From Primula veris (lineage: Eukaryota; Streptophyta; Magnoliopsida; Ericales; Primulaceae), in NCBI GenBank assembly GCA_963682055.1, contig OY821750.1, positions 32,414,081-32,478,080 on the forward strand: 64,000 nucleotides of DNA, in the 5' to 3' direction. The stretch's first letter is position 1; each line of letters begins with the position of its first letter. The position numbers and the translations under genes are program-made. The notes under the pieces were generated by a model. That model saw only the letters and a program-made list of their open reading frames with translations, was not told the origin of the DNA and did not search any database. Of the stretch, positions 13,034 to 25,200 are shown piece by piece.

Positions 13034-13197
13034 TGTACAAAATAATGTTTGATTTAGTGAGAGTTAAAAATTGTCACAAAGCTGTCACAAATTGACTAAA
13101 CTGTCACAAAAACCGTCACAAAAACCGTCGCTAATAATCTCATAACAAAAAATACCGTCACTAATCCCGTCGCTATTTGAGTATTTTTTTTATAGTG
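13034..13197 (+). mobile_element. CACTA-type MITE, family M, copy 3 (short form)
   Basis: AATAATGTTTGATTTAGTGA at the left, TTTTTTTTATAGTG at the right. The first bases are eroded, and one internal repeat block is missing compared with other copies. Confidence 0.75.
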
Positions 13198-13199
13198 AG

Positions 13200-13980
13200 A
13201 AGGAATCACTAAAATCGAATTGTAGAAAAATATAATCATGTAGAGAGGTTTACGTGTTTTTTTCGAAGTAAAATGTTGTTTATATTTTGTGTAATAAGTG
13301 AAAAACAGACCATATACATACATATATATATATATATGAGATGATTTTTATCAAACAATAATTGAACAAAATTTATTCATAATATACTTGGACAAAATAG
13401 GTTTTTTAGAAAAATAAAGATGTTCATATAAAGTATCCAATGCTATGTCCACATGATTTGCGACAAATGACATGCCGGCCATATATATATGCCAGTTCTA
13501 TTATTGATAATATAAATTTATATATACTATTTGGGTCTACCTTATATTTATTATTTTAATGCAACACAAACTAAAAGAGTGGTAGGTAAAATTTGATCAT
13601 TTTTGTGCCATTTTAATATTTTAATGATCACGTGATGTTTGTTCATATAAGAAATCGTCCTTAATTATTGCAAAATGAAAACACATCATATTAATTAGCT
13701 AGTGAATATAAAATGTATATTGCTTTGATTATATATATATATATATTTCTTGCCTTTTCATGACGACGAACTAATTTACCTTTATTATGATTGTGCCCTT
13801 TCAATAATACATTTACGAAATATAAAACATGTTTTCTTCCCAAGAGACCCAACCACACCACATGTGAAGTTTCGAGAATAAAGAAACAGTAATCCTATAG
13901 AACCAAACTGACTCAATCAGACTGATTATCAGACAGTTTTTTATGTAATTTTTAGAATTGTTTTGATACCCAATAAAAAC
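13200..13980. other. Intergenic AT-rich stretch with TA runs
   Basis: Short TA runs near 13320 and 13730. No gene, RNA or defined element recognised. An ACTGACTCAATCAGACTGAT end resembling repeat family C lies near 13907. Confidence 0.5.
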
Positions 13981-14315
13981 AAAAATAAAACCTTAAATAT
14001 AATATTTATGTAACTCTAGTTGAGACTATTCTAAACTTAAATATTAATTAAAAATATTTAAAATTTTAATGATTTTAATATATTTTATTTGACGATTCAA
14101 CAAACTAAAAATTCAAATATAATATTATATAACCCTATTTGAGACTACACTAAACTTAAATATTAATTAAAAATATTTAAAATTTTAATGATTTTAATAT
14201 ATTTTATTTGACGATTCAACAAAATAAAAACCCAAATATAATATTATAGTACCCTATTTGAGACTACGTACCTAAACTTAAATATTAATTAAAAATATTA
14301 AATATATGGCCGAAT
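13980..14315. repeat. Three tandem ~119-bp AT-rich units (repeat family B)
   Basis: Units start near 13993, 14112 and 14231, each with AAATATAATATT, GAGACTA and CTAAACTTAAATATTAATTA. The first two also carry AATGATTTTAATATATTTTA. The word CTAAA(C/T)TTAAATATTAATTA recurs elsewhere in the window (about 14850, 16320, 47740, 47850, 59940 and inverted near 32265), so this is part of a dispersed family. Confidence 0.7.
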
Positions 14316-14654
14316 AGCAGATTCTTAAATTTCAGGGTGAAAATAAAATTCTAAGTTTACATTAAGTACTAATGTGTTGAGAGTCTGGTTAAGTTTATTT
14401 GGCTCATTAGCATTATTCATAAATAAATAAAAAAATTAATTTAATTAATTTAGAAAGTGAGAAATACGTTTATGGTATGCTAGACCTCTTTCTAAGTTAT
14501 AATGCAATAATATACAACCACAACTTTTTAAAGGTGTACTAATTTAAACAAAATTTTATTATATAGTAATAGAATAATGAAGACGCATCGGAAGTTTTTA
14601 TATATTTGTGATGACAAGCTTGATTATCTCACTATTTTGGAATGCCTTCCTTCA

Positions 14655-14960
14655 CACAGTCAGCTTATTTGACTGTTTATAGTACAGACAGTTTAACCAC
14701 CGTTAGATTAGAAAATAAATAATTAGATTATGTTTTTCAATAACTAGTTTATTTTTTCTATTTTCAACAAATTAGAATTTGATAAATTAAAAACAAATTG
14801 TACAACAAATTAAAAACTCAAATAAAAATATATAACCATATGGGCCCTCCCCTAAACTTAAATATTAATCAAAAATTATTATTTTTTATCCATTTGACAC
14901 ATTTTTATGCAAACGGTTTGTGAACCAGTCATATAGACTGACTGTTTTATAGTAATTCAC
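14655..14960. mobile_element. Inverted-end AT-rich element (repeat family C, copy 1)
   Basis: The left end CAGTCAGCTTATTTGACTG is roughly mirrored by CCAGTCATATAGACTGACTG near 14930. The inner part carries CCGTTAGATTA, the family-B core and TTTTTATGCAAACGGTTT. A second member is at 16135-16405. No coding capacity; superfamily unknown. Confidence 0.5.
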
Positions 14961-15440
14961 GGAGTGCCTCTTTCAACCAGTCCGATGTCGTTTTTCAATA
15001 ACTATTGTTAGTCCTTAGACAATTAATATATACTATTATCTTTCGACATATTACCATCGTTATATTTATTCCTTCTAGAGAGTCGTACTCCCATTGTTGT
15101 TGTTATGAATTGAACATTATTGTTGATAAATGAAAAACTGTAAAATTTCTGACCTATTGATGAATAATTGTCAACTTGATTTCATAATTCCATAAAAAAA
15201 ATAGTCAAATTGATCATAACAATTGCTTAGTTATAAGATGAGTTGTTTTGTACATATCAACTAAATTACAATTTTTTTTTTTTATAAATTACAAAGTCAT
15301 AAATTATCATGACAATAATCCTTTTGGAACCTAGAATGTATCACAAAACTATTTAAACATAAAAAAGTTGATGAATTTTTTTTTGTTTTTTTGTTGTTGT
15401 TGAGAAGAGTTGATGAAATTGTTTAATGTGGATATAAAGT

Positions 15441-15582
15441 GGAAGCAGAGTACCTGACTCTGAGTCAGGGTTACTCTGCTTCCAACAGCCATTGAATCTG
15501 CTACAGTTTAAATTTAATAACGGATTCAATGACTGTGGCAAGCAGAGTAACCCTGACTCAAAATCAGTTACTCAGCTTCCCT
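15441..15582. mobile_element. Foldback MITE with nested palindromes and 9-bp target duplication
   Basis: Starts GGAAGCAGAGTACCTGACTC and closes with the complementary GTTACTCAGCTTCC about 140 bp away. Each terminal block is itself palindromic: GACTCTGAGTC sits between GGAAGCAGAGTA and TTACTCTGCTTCC. The 9-mer ATATAAAGT occurs on both sides (15432-15440 and 15583-15591), which suggests a Mutator-like element. A relative is at 46643-46775. Confidence 0.7.
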
Positions 15583-15984
15583 ATATAAAGTTGTTTGAGG
15601 AACAGTTAAGCATGGAGCTATTAAAAGCCTGCAAATCTACTAAAAGATAAGCAAAGCAAAAAGCCATGTTATGATTTGTCATCTACTTGTTACACATAAT
15701 TTCTTATAAAGTTCTTACATTCTATATTTATTCAAATAGTATATATAAACAGTACCATATCCTTGTAACCCCCACCCACTTCACCACTTGTGATCTTACA
15801 CTAAAATATAAATTAATCTCAATAGAGTATCATGGAGACATATGCCTCACTCCCATGACATTATCTAATTTTTTTATTCCAGATTATAATGTCAGCAAAA
15901 AGTGAACAAAAAAGGTGGATTAGTATTTAATAGGCAATTAGGAATGTTTAGTTTATCTTAGTAAAAAGTTATTTGTATTAGTGC

Positions 15985-16075
15985 TGGGTTCGGTTCGGTT
16001 CGGTTTTTAGTAAAACCGAAACCGAAATCGAGTATATTTTTCGGTTCCGGTCTTAGTAAAAATTGTTATATTTTT
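15985..16075. repeat. CGGTT-rich degenerate repeat patch
   Basis: GGTTCGGTTCGGTTCGGTTT followed by AAAACCGAAACCGAAATCGA and a further TTTTTCGGTTCCGGTC. Low-complexity hexamer-type sequence seen again at 16405-16625 and 40605-41190. Confidence 0.7.
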
Positions 16076-16134
16076 CGATTTTGTCTAGGTAGCTTCTCCT
16101 TGTTTTCCTACTATAAATAATTTGGTGAATTTGA

Positions 16135-16405
16135 GAGAGATGCTAATAGTCGATATTTGAAATAGTCACCTTATTTAACTATTTATTTTACAATAATTTT
16201 AATCATCGTTAGATTATAAAAGGAATGGTTAAATGATGTTTTTTAATAACTAACTTATTAAAAACAAATTGTAAAACACGCTAAAAATCTAAACAAAAAT
16301 ATAGAACTCTAGTGGGCCTAACCTAAAGTTAAATATTAATTATTTTTTTTTATATAAATTTGATACAATTTTTATGCAAACGGGTTTTGAACCAGTCATT
16401 AGGAC
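16135..16405. mobile_element. Repeat family C, copy 2
   Basis: Shares with 14655-14960 the words ATCGTTAGATTA, TTTTTCAATAACTA-like, AAACAAATTGTA, the family-B core and TTTTTATGCAAACGG followed by GAACCAGTCAT. The left terminus is diverged. Confidence 0.5.
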
Positions 16406-16625
16406 TGGGCGAAAAACCGGAAAAACCGAACCGAAAAACCGAAAAAAATTCGGGTCGGTTTCGGTTTTCAATAAAACGGAACCGAAAAAGACCGAAACCG
16501 AAAAAGACCGAAAAAACCCGGTCCAGTTTGGTTTAAAAAATAAAAAGACCGAAACCGAAAAAAAGCGAATCGAAAAATATTCTCGATTTCGATTTTGATT
16601 TGGCTAAAAACCGAATCGAGACGGA
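16405..16625. repeat. CCGAAA-rich degenerate repeat patch
   Basis: Many AAAACCGAA/ACCGAAACCGAAAAAG words. The open frame across it is a consequence of the repeat and is not a gene. It abuts the family-C element on the left. Confidence 0.7.
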
Positions 16626-16789
16626 TCTAACCCAACTCTACCACCCATGGAGGGGGACTGTTCCCAAGACTTTGAATCTTGCTATTTCTCCAGAAGAAAA
16701 CAAAAGCAAGAATGTAAGGAGCAGGTCAAAAGGTTTCTTAAACAGTACTGCAAAAAGCAAAATATATGCATTTTCCTTTTAAGTGAGAA

Positions 16790-18090
16790 TGTGAAAAGTA
16801 GAAGTCACGCTTATACCTTTTAAGTGCACAACAATATATTATAATGTTTGTGATTATTTTAATAACCAACCTTTTTTTGTGTGTGGAAAATTACAAGAAA
16901 GAGTCCGATATTAATTATATAATAGTAAGACTATGTGCAATTGTGATCCATATTTGAGAATTACCTATCGAGTACAAGATCGTATTATATATATATATAT
17001 TTGCCATTGAATTAATATTCTACTTGTTACTTGGTAAAATCCCAATAAATGGATCCAAAGTTCTTGTATGGACCCTTCAAAAACAACAAAATTATGTATA
17101 AAAAGTTCTGAGGATTGGCATATATTTCAGAATTTCTTGATATTCCTTATGTAATGGGCGTGAGTTTTTGAGCATTTTAGTTTCATATAATTTGGTTGGT
17201 TAATTTAAATCTAATTTTTATTTTTTGTTTTATAGACGTTTCCGTTTCCGTTTACATCTTTTAATCTTATTAATGAACCTTGTTGTTTATATCAATCTTT
17301 CCTATATATGAGCTAAATTTTAAAATCATTAGGTGTATATCTCAGTTATTAGTACAAAATTTGACCTTACAATTTAGTTCCCTTATTCTTTTGAAGCATA
17401 ATTAGTTTAACTTCATACAAAACTTCGGCTTCCTTATCACTCCTCTATTATTACTTTTTTTTTTTATTATAAATATTTATATCATATGCCTTTTTAACTT
17501 ATCATAACCTTGTAAAGTAAGAGAGAGGAAGAAAAAACTGTTTTGAGAAAACATTTTGTTTCCGTTTACTTAAGTTCAATAGAATAATCCTTAAATCTGA
17601 AATACAGTATAAGAAAACTGATGCAACACGTGTTTTGAGTAGCTTTTCTTCACATACGAATAATATGGTCACAAAACCATCAAATAGATATCGTAACACG
17701 GAAGGAATTAATAAATAAGCAAAATTAATAAAAACTATCGAGCCTTAATTTACAACCATCCTAGCATTGAACCTTTTAACAGGTTAAAAGGTGAGTTAGG
17801 TTTTATATTTTATCCAAAGTGAATTATGTGGAGTACATTATAAGTTATATGATCAATAAAAATAGTGTTGTCCATGTGATTTCTTTCAAAGCTAAAAATA
17901 ATATTTCTACATATATTCTGGTACGTACAACTCCATATTATTAAAAAATTAATCCACCATTATTAAAGATATAAAAGAGTAGTTGAAAGTTGGGTTTGTT
18001 TTTATTGGAAAAAGTTGGAATAGACGTACGCAAATGACTCAAAAAAGTATAAATGTGTAAAGGTAATGTGGGGGTTTGGTTAGTTGGGAG
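16790..18090. other. Intergenic AT-rich stretch
   Basis: Nothing recognised on either strand apart from a short TA run near 16990 and a single Stowaway-like end (CACGGAAGGAATTA) near 17697. Confidence 0.5.
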
Positions 18091-18361
18091 ATATGAAAAT
18101 TCCACATTACCTGTATTTCAGTACCACCTTTATTTAAAAAAAAAATTGATTGAGGATCTTCACCACTATCAAATTGTTTATCAATCTATTTTAACTTTAA
18201 CCGACTATATATTTATTTCTAAATTGTCGAAACAATTCAAAAGTAATCATATAATTTAACATTTAAGCTATATAATTAATTTTAAAAAAATCGTTTTGAG
18301 AATTTAAATATGAGTTATTTTCCAATTAAAATTGTATATACTTTTAGGATGGACAAACAAT

Positions 18362-18544
18362 CACTACAAAATAATGCTTGATTTGGTGAGAGTCAAAAGT
18401 TGTCACAAGCCTGTCACTAATTTAAAAAACTGTCACAAATTCACTAAAAGGTAACAAAGCCGTCACAAAAACTGTCGCTAATAAGCTCGTAACAAAAAAA
18501 TACCGTCACTAATTCCGTCGCTATTTAAGTATTTTTTCTTAGTG
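18362..18544 (+). mobile_element. CACTA-type MITE, family M, copy 4
   Basis: CACTACAAAATAATGCTTGA to TTTTTTCTTAGTG. The left flank is AAT and the right flank AAA; the right copy of the target duplication has probably mutated, because the duplicated partner at 18942 keeps AAT on both sides. Confidence 0.85.
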
Positions 18545-18941
18545 AAAGGAAACAGAATAGTTTATAGCTATTTAAAAAGTAATTATGTATTTTCACTTGC
18601 ATCATCTTTCAACCTGTTGTCATGGGTATTTTTGTTTTTTTTTAGTGACACCTCATTTCGTTTTTGAACCCATATGAAAATTCCACATTACCTGTATTTC
18701 AGTACCACCTTTATTAAAAAAAAATTGATTGAGGATCTTCACCACTATCAAATTGTTTATCAATCTATTTTAACTTTAACCGACTATATATTTATTTCTA
18801 AATTGTCGAAACAATTCAAAATTAATCATATAATTTAACATTTAAGCTATATAATTAATTTAAAAAAAAATCGTTTTGAGAATTTAAATATGAGTTATTT
18901 TCCAATTAAAATTGTATATACTTTTAGGATGGACAAACAAT

Positions 18942-19122
18942 CACTACAAAATAGTGCTTGATTTAGTGAGAGTCAAAAGTTATCACAAGCCTGTCACTAA
19001 TTTAAAAAACTGTCACAAATTCACTAAAATGTAACAAATCCGTCACAAAAACTGTCGTTAATAAGCTCGTAACAAAAAATACCGTCACTAATTCCGTCGC
19101 TATTTGAATATTTTTTGTAGTG
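18942..19122 (+). mobile_element. CACTA-type MITE, family M, copy 5
   Basis: CACTACAAAATAGTGCTTGA to TTTTTTGTAGTG, flanked by AAT on both sides. It is the partner of copy 4 inside the segmental duplication. Confidence 0.85.
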
Positions 19123-19307
19123 AATTTAAAACGAATAGAATAGTTTATAGCTATTTAAAAAGTATTTATGTATTTTCACTTACATCATCTTTCAAATTTC
19201 AACCTGTTTTCATGGGTTATTTTTGTTTTTTTACTAACACCTATTTTCACTTGCATCATCTTTCAAATTTCAACCTGTTGTCATGGGTTATTTTTGTTTT
19301 TTTTATT

Positions 19308-19742
19308 GACACCCCGTTTCGTTTTTGAACCCCATATTACCATTTTTTTTTCTTCCTTTTTGCTCTACTTACAATCCTTGTCTTTTTTGGGAATCATGTG
19401 TGAAATACTTAACAGAATTGATAACACATGTTGTCACGTGACCCATTTCCGTTTATGCGTTAACAATGAATCTAAATCAGGGTCGGTCCGACGTCTTTTT
19501 ACAGCTAAGACATACTTTTTTTGGCGTTTTTTTTTTAACTTTATTCAACAATTTTTTTAATTTTGCATCTGAATTGACAATATTTGTCCATGCCGTTAAC
19601 GAAAATGGGTCATATGACAGTACGTGTTGTCAATTCTGTTAAGTATTTAACACCTAGTTTTTAAAAAAGAGAAAGATTGTAAGTAGAACAAAGCGCAATA
19701 AAAAAATAGTAGTGGGAGACTTACAAACGAAACGAGGTATTA
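19308..19742. mobile_element. Foldback element with ~150-bp inverted arms
   Basis: The left arm (about 19308-19465) has CCCGTTTCGTTT, TGCTCTACTTACAATCCTTG and GAAATACTTAACAGAATTGA. The right arm (about 19588-19742) is its imperfect reverse complement: GTCAATTCTGTTAAGTATTT, GATTGTAAGTAGAACAAAGC and AAACGAAACGAGG. Long arms without an ORF fit a Mutator-like or foldback MITE. Target duplication not resolved. Confidence 0.65.
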
Positions 19743-20355
19743 GTTCAACTAATAAAAACAAAAAAATAACCCTGTTTTCATCGGCTACCAAGTATCAATC
19801 CATTTCACTTTATCATTTCGTTTGTACATACGAGTTTTAGTAATCAAATAATTAATTAGATACATGCAAAAATAGATGATTAAAGTTTTGGTTACAATCT
19901 ATTTGTTTCTTTAATTATCCAGTCACTTTAATCTTGTTTTCAAGGTGATGATTTTTCAAGAAATATCCTTTACGAAGTTGCAGTTTAAAGTGAGATTTAA
20001 TTAAAGTGAGTGTGTTTTCTAATTGAAAGTAAATGAAAAATAAAACCAACAAACCAATTAGCTAAGGAGTAAACAAATCTCAAGCACTTATCTACAAAAA
20101 CTGCCAATTTTTATTTTATTTTTTGAAAGTATACATATATATCACCATTATAAACAGGTTACATCCGAATCTATAAAAAACCATAACTGGTCAGGCAATT
20201 TAAAAGCATACAAAACATGTGAATCGTATGATCCCGAGATCGACAAACAAAGCGGCTAACTATCTAGTACGTTATGCTCGTATAGTCGTATGGATCCCGA
20301 TCGAGATCGGCAAACAAAGAACTGCCAAACTTTGTACCTTCAAAAAAAGTTCATA

Positions 20356-20529
20356 CACTAAAAAAAAATACCAAAATAACGAGGGATTAGTGACGGTATT
20401 TTTTGTTACGAGCTTATTAGCGACGGTTTTTGTGACGGCTTTGTGACCGTTTATTCAGATTTGTGACAGATTTATGACAGAGTTGTGACAGTTTTTCACT
20501 CTCACTAAATCAAATATTATTTTATAGAG
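20356..20529 (-). mobile_element. CACTA-type MITE, family M, copy 6
   Basis: CACTAAAAAAAAATACCAAA to ATTATTTTATAGAG (terminal GTG changed to GAG), flanked by an exact ATA duplication (20353-20355 and 20530-20532). Reverse orientation. Confidence 0.8.
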
Positions 20530-21216
20530 ATATTAATTGAGGATCTGAGCCTCCCAAATATGGCTATACTTATTAAATCTTGTATAAAAATATTATCTAA
20601 CTGTATAAGTAATAGGACCACCTTTTTGGAGAAAGAAAATAGTAACATGAAGAGAGTATCTTTGATTGTATCCAGAAATATAGAAAATCGTCATCCATAT
20701 ATATAAATATTAAATGTATATTTTGGGATGTGCAAATCTTTAAGATTCTTATCCTTCTGTCTGCTTAATATATCACTAATTAACCTAGATAACAAATTTT
20801 TATAATATAACAAATTATCTATTCTGTAATCCATTTGCCCAATTAAGAAAAAAATTGTTGTTTAGTTAAACTTGTTCAAACACAAGTCACAAATCATGTC
20901 ATTTAGGAGTCTTGATATTTTACCGCATATTCTCTATCACTTTCCGTACCTCTTTCCTTATTTTCATTTAAATTTTAAATTTTCACAACTTGTTCTGCAA
21001 ATTTATAAGTTTTTATATTATATTTTATTCAAATTTTAATACATTTGGACATAATAAATTGCGTGTAGATTTCTTTTAAAAATAATTATTGGAATGTATT
21101 GATACATGTATTATAGTAATTGTACAAGTTTTTTCAAGTTTTTTAGAATTTTTTTTTTGAATAAAATAAGAAAAGATACACGAAAGGGGTAGAGAATATA
21201 TATGAGGTAGAAATAT
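20530..21216. other. Intergenic AT-rich stretch
   Basis: No gene or defined repeat recognised before the copia element. Confidence 0.5.
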
Positions 21217-21221
21217 AGGGT

Positions 21222-21444
21222 TGTTGTGAGTCTTATTAGCTCAGTATATATATTATATAGGAGACATAGAGAGAACATAAAGAGAGGGAACAGTAGGTCT
21301 TTATTCATCAGAATGTATGAATGAATATGAATGGATGTCAAATAGAAGACCTCTAACCCTCTTTATATAGATAGAGGGGTAGGGTTACAAGCCCACTTGG
21401 GCTCATAAAGTACAAGCCCAATAGTCCAATAATATCTTACAACA
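21222..21444 (-). repeat. 3' LTR of the decayed copia element
   Basis: 223 bp, TG...CA, near-identical to 28024-28246. Its partner differs at a GG/AA pair, one G/A and one C/T. Confidence 0.92.
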
Positions 21445-21454
21445 CTCCCCCTTT
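21445..21454 (-). other. Polypurine tract
   Basis: AAAGGGGGAG on the minus strand, immediately upstream of the 3' LTR, the usual priming site for second-strand synthesis. AGGGGGAG-like words recur at about 21838, 21969 and 22047, so the element carries several candidate tracts. Confidence 0.85.
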
Positions 21455-21599
21455 GGACGTCTTGAATTCTTCGTCTTCATGCAGTCGATCTGAGTCGAGT
21501 TCATTCGCAGTGCTAAACACATAAAAACCTTAGGGCCGGAAAACCCAGTGTGGGACAAAGCCGGTACCTAGGAGAAACTGTGTAGCCGAATGATATAGG

Positions 21600-22200
21600 C
21601 CGAAATATCATGTAAGTAACTAACCACAAAACAGTGTGCCTCATCAAAACCTTGCCAGAGCAAACCCAATGGGAAAATCTCTGATCGAAGGAAAAAGAGT
21701 GCAACAGTGGTAGTAGTAGGGGATCAACCACAAAACAGGTGCCTCATCAAAACCTTGCTAGAGTAAACCCAGTGGGAAAAACCTCTAGTCGAAGGACAAA
21801 AGAGTACACAGTGGTAATAAGTATACAACAGGATACTCCCCCTAATTTCGGCAATCTTAAGTGAGATAAGATGGGAACGTGTCTCGCTAAAAACCTTGCC
21901 AAGGAAAACCCAGTGGGAAAAAACCTTGGTCTAAGGACAAAAAGAGTACACGAGCATGCGACTGGATGCTCCCCCTCACTTGCACACGACAGGGTGCGAG
22001 GATTTCGACTAAGTAGTAATTAGTGCAATAAGCATTCACTTGGATGCTCCCCCTCACTTGCACACAACTGGGTGCAAAGATTTCATATTCCAAGAAAGAG
22101 TACGAGCATTTGACTGGATGCTTCATTTACTTACATACGACTGGATGCAAGAAAAACTTAACGTGGAATAGAACGAGCATTCAACTGGATGCTCTTAAAC
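21600..22200 (-). repeat. Internal repeats near the 3' end of the copia element
   Basis: Two repeat types, given in plus-strand spelling. AAACCTTGCCAGAG/CAAGG followed by AAACCCAGTGGGAAAAA recurs near 21650, 21757 and 21890. GGATGCTCCCCCTCACTTGC recurs near 21964 and 22042, with decayed versions near 22118 and 22180. They follow the RNase H remnant and carry extra AGGGGGAG tracts. Confidence 0.7.
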
Positions 22201-25200
22201 TTCATTTGTGAAGATTAATTTTGGCGAGAAATGCTAAATAGCATAATGTAGTCATGTCTCTCTTGATCAATAACAACAAGTTGTCTTCTATGACAAGTGT
22301 TTTATCTGGATCGTGAGACAGAGCATATGTAATTCAAATATGACTAATACTAGCTCGAAGTCATATACACTCTCTAGTCGTCTCATAGAGCACGAATAGA
22401 TCAGAGTGATTCACTTGGAGTCATTCCAAGACCTCCAAGATATCGCCTTATTCCTAATGGTAAAGACATACCATGTTAGGAATATCTCTTATGCAGGCTG
22501 ATAAGTAACCAGTATCGGTATAACCGAAAAAAGGGTTGCGTTAATTCGAGTACCGAAGGGGGTAGGTACACTCGATGACGCAAATGGGATAAGACAAGCC
22601 CTCATCCACAGTTACCTTAAGGTAATGGGAAAATGTCTTTTATACCATTTCGATGGCAGCGTGTTAGCGCGATGCTATGTCGAGCTATACCATTCACAGC
22701 AGACGAGATGTTCATCCTAGCACATTAGACCAAGTGCAATGATGCGCTTATTGTACTTAGATATGAACATGATGGTTCAATATCTCTTCATCGTCTCATC
22801 AGGGACGGACTGAGTCTATATCAATGTCTAGTGATCGAACGATCATGGGAGAATCTGACGACTTAGCGTCATGATGACTAAAACGTCATAACACCTTCTG
22901 GGTGTAGTCTGAATCATGGACTTAAATTCAATCTTTACGGGACTCGATCATCAGGCCGAGTCACTACCGTGTCTTCCCAAGATCCTTCATCTCGAAGGCA
23001 AATCCAAAAATGGACCGCGTAATAAAACACGCAAGGGCATAATACTTGTTCAAGTATCCCAAGCTAATCAAGTACTCACTTAGGCGGGTATACCACATCC
23101 GCTCAGATTATATTAATCCATATAGTGAACGTCTCATTTAATTGAGATCGTGTTCCGTGATCAGGAACTACTTGATTCAAGCATTATGAAGTCACACAGG
23201 GATCTTCATCTATATCGCTTTGTCTAAATCCCCATAGAGATAAAATAGTGACCACAATCACATGCTGCATAATCAGTTTTCGGAAACTACTAAACTGATA
23301 AAGTAGGGGACCGTTATAACGTCCATTACGAGGAAATCAACCATCTCGTAATCAATTCCAAGGTGTGAGAGAAGCCTTGCGCTACTAGGCGAGCATTTAA
23401 CAATCTCATTATTCTCATCACTTTTCCTTACGAATAACCAAATAAACGAACTCGTTTAACATTGGTGGTGTTGGAGCTACAGGTCCGAACACACTTTCGC
23501 TAAGGAGTCTACTTGGATTGCAAGTTTCTATTAGTCCAGTCTATTCTACGTTGACTTCAGGCAACGGTACATGGTTCCCTGTCATAATTTGCTCATATTA
23601 TCAGTCGTCACCGAATATATGAACAAGTAATCAATGACAGTCTCGTTTCGCTTCAATATCGTCTAAGATATCATGATCGACAGATATTTCGAGATTCTTA
23701 GGATGAGGAGGAAATCACACATCTCCTTGATCCTTTATAATCTCGTGCGACAAACGAGTTTCAGTTCACCACCTCTGGGGCTGAACGAATTAAGAACCGA
23801 TCAACTTCCTCATATCTTAGGAAGGACGACAGACTGACGGCCGATGGCAGCGTCCTTTGCTTGGCGGGTTCGGCCAAAGCAACGTGTTACGACAGGAACA
23901 CGGCGTCCGACAGGGACGTCTATCCTTGCAAGCATTTTGCCGCAGGTATAAATGATCTCGTGACATCTCATAAAGTCATTAAATGCGTCTGGCATTTAGT
24001 TAGACTTGAGGGAGTCTATGCACTTACTTATCACTAAGTGCAGTTTTGGGGATCAAGCTAAGACTGAGTGGGTTATGCCACGTTACTTCACGTCGTTCCT
24101 TATCAACGGTAACGTGCAAATCTCCCCCTAACGACGGGGAGAACAGTCTTAGCGATGTCACTTTCGCATATCATGCGGTAAAGAGATCGCTTGCCAAGGT
24201 TACTCTATCAAATGATAGGCAGGAGATTCATAATCGACTTATGTCCCCTTCAGAGGTCCATATTTTGAACGCTAGAACGGCTCAATCAAAATATTAATTA
24301 ATCACTCTAAACACGCGTTAATATGAGACTTCTGGCTCATAACCAGTAACCAGCTGATACGCATATGGTGTTTGAGTGTCTATGGGCCTCACAACGGACC
24401 AATACAGCAAAATAGCATAACCCCACACGGAAATATAAATTTTGGTGCGCAAGACCAAGAAATGCGTGCAATCATTTGCAGTCGCATCATCAAACTTTCC
24501 GTGAGTCCATTTTGGGTCTGAACATAATCGACAGGATGTTCAATTTCAATTTCCAAACTCAAGTAATTCAAATCGAAATTTCAATTTTTTACTCTTCGGA
24601 ATTATCAAGTCAACTAGACTTTTCAGGATAATCCGGATCATGAGCCATCAACTTAATGATAGGGCTAAAAGTTTGGAAAGTGCTGCATTTATGTGGACAA
24701 CATTAAAATGTGACCTTATTGTCGATGCATCAACCATAACCATTTATATTTATGGTCCGTCTTATGGTTGGATAAGTCCACAATAACTCCTTCAATTCTT
24801 TACAAGAATTCTACGAGTTCTTTTCGTGATCTTTACACATACTAGTCTTTCAAAGTGAGCATTAGTGGCATGAATTTCGGATTAATTACGAAATATATTC
24901 TCAGAGAGAATCCAAATGCGATGCGATTATAAATCAAGCATCGTCTTTTGACCCGGGAATATCTCATCCGGTCAATGCCACAATATCAAAATGCTCTTAT
25001 CAATCGACGACAGGCGAATGATAGTACAGACAATCATGTCTTAGCATCTAAATCATTTATCATTCTACGACAGGCGAAATGATAAGGTAACTTTAAATGC
25101 TTTAAAGAATGTGGTAGCAACCACTTGAAAGACATTTCAACTCCTCTAAAATACGCTTTTGGTCGTATTGAATGGAGGGTATGTAAAGAAATTTTAATTC

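Larger units (their letters stand above)
18091..19330. repeat. Segmental tandem duplication (~580-bp unit) containing a MITE
   Basis: ATATGAAAATTCCACATTAC begins near 18091 and again near 18670. Each copy continues with ATTGATTGAGGATCTTCACC, a long shared AT-rich part, a family M MITE and then ATAGTTTATAGCTATTTAAA. A terminal block (TTTCACTTGCATCATCTTTC, CAACCTGTTGTCATGGGT) appears three times, near 18591, 19184 and 19246. The MITE was therefore duplicated with its host segment. Confidence 0.85.

Noticed and set aside
12697..13095. 132-codon plus-strand frame
   Set aside because: Ends inside a family M MITE, has no recognisable family and lies in AT-rich sequence.
16374..16782. Lys/Thr/Glu-rich frames
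   Set aside because: CCGAAA low-complexity repeat, same reason.
19104..19560. 74- and 130-codon Phe/His-rich frames
   Set aside because: They cross repeated blocks of the segmental duplication and a foldback arm; T-rich sequence gives the Phe bias.
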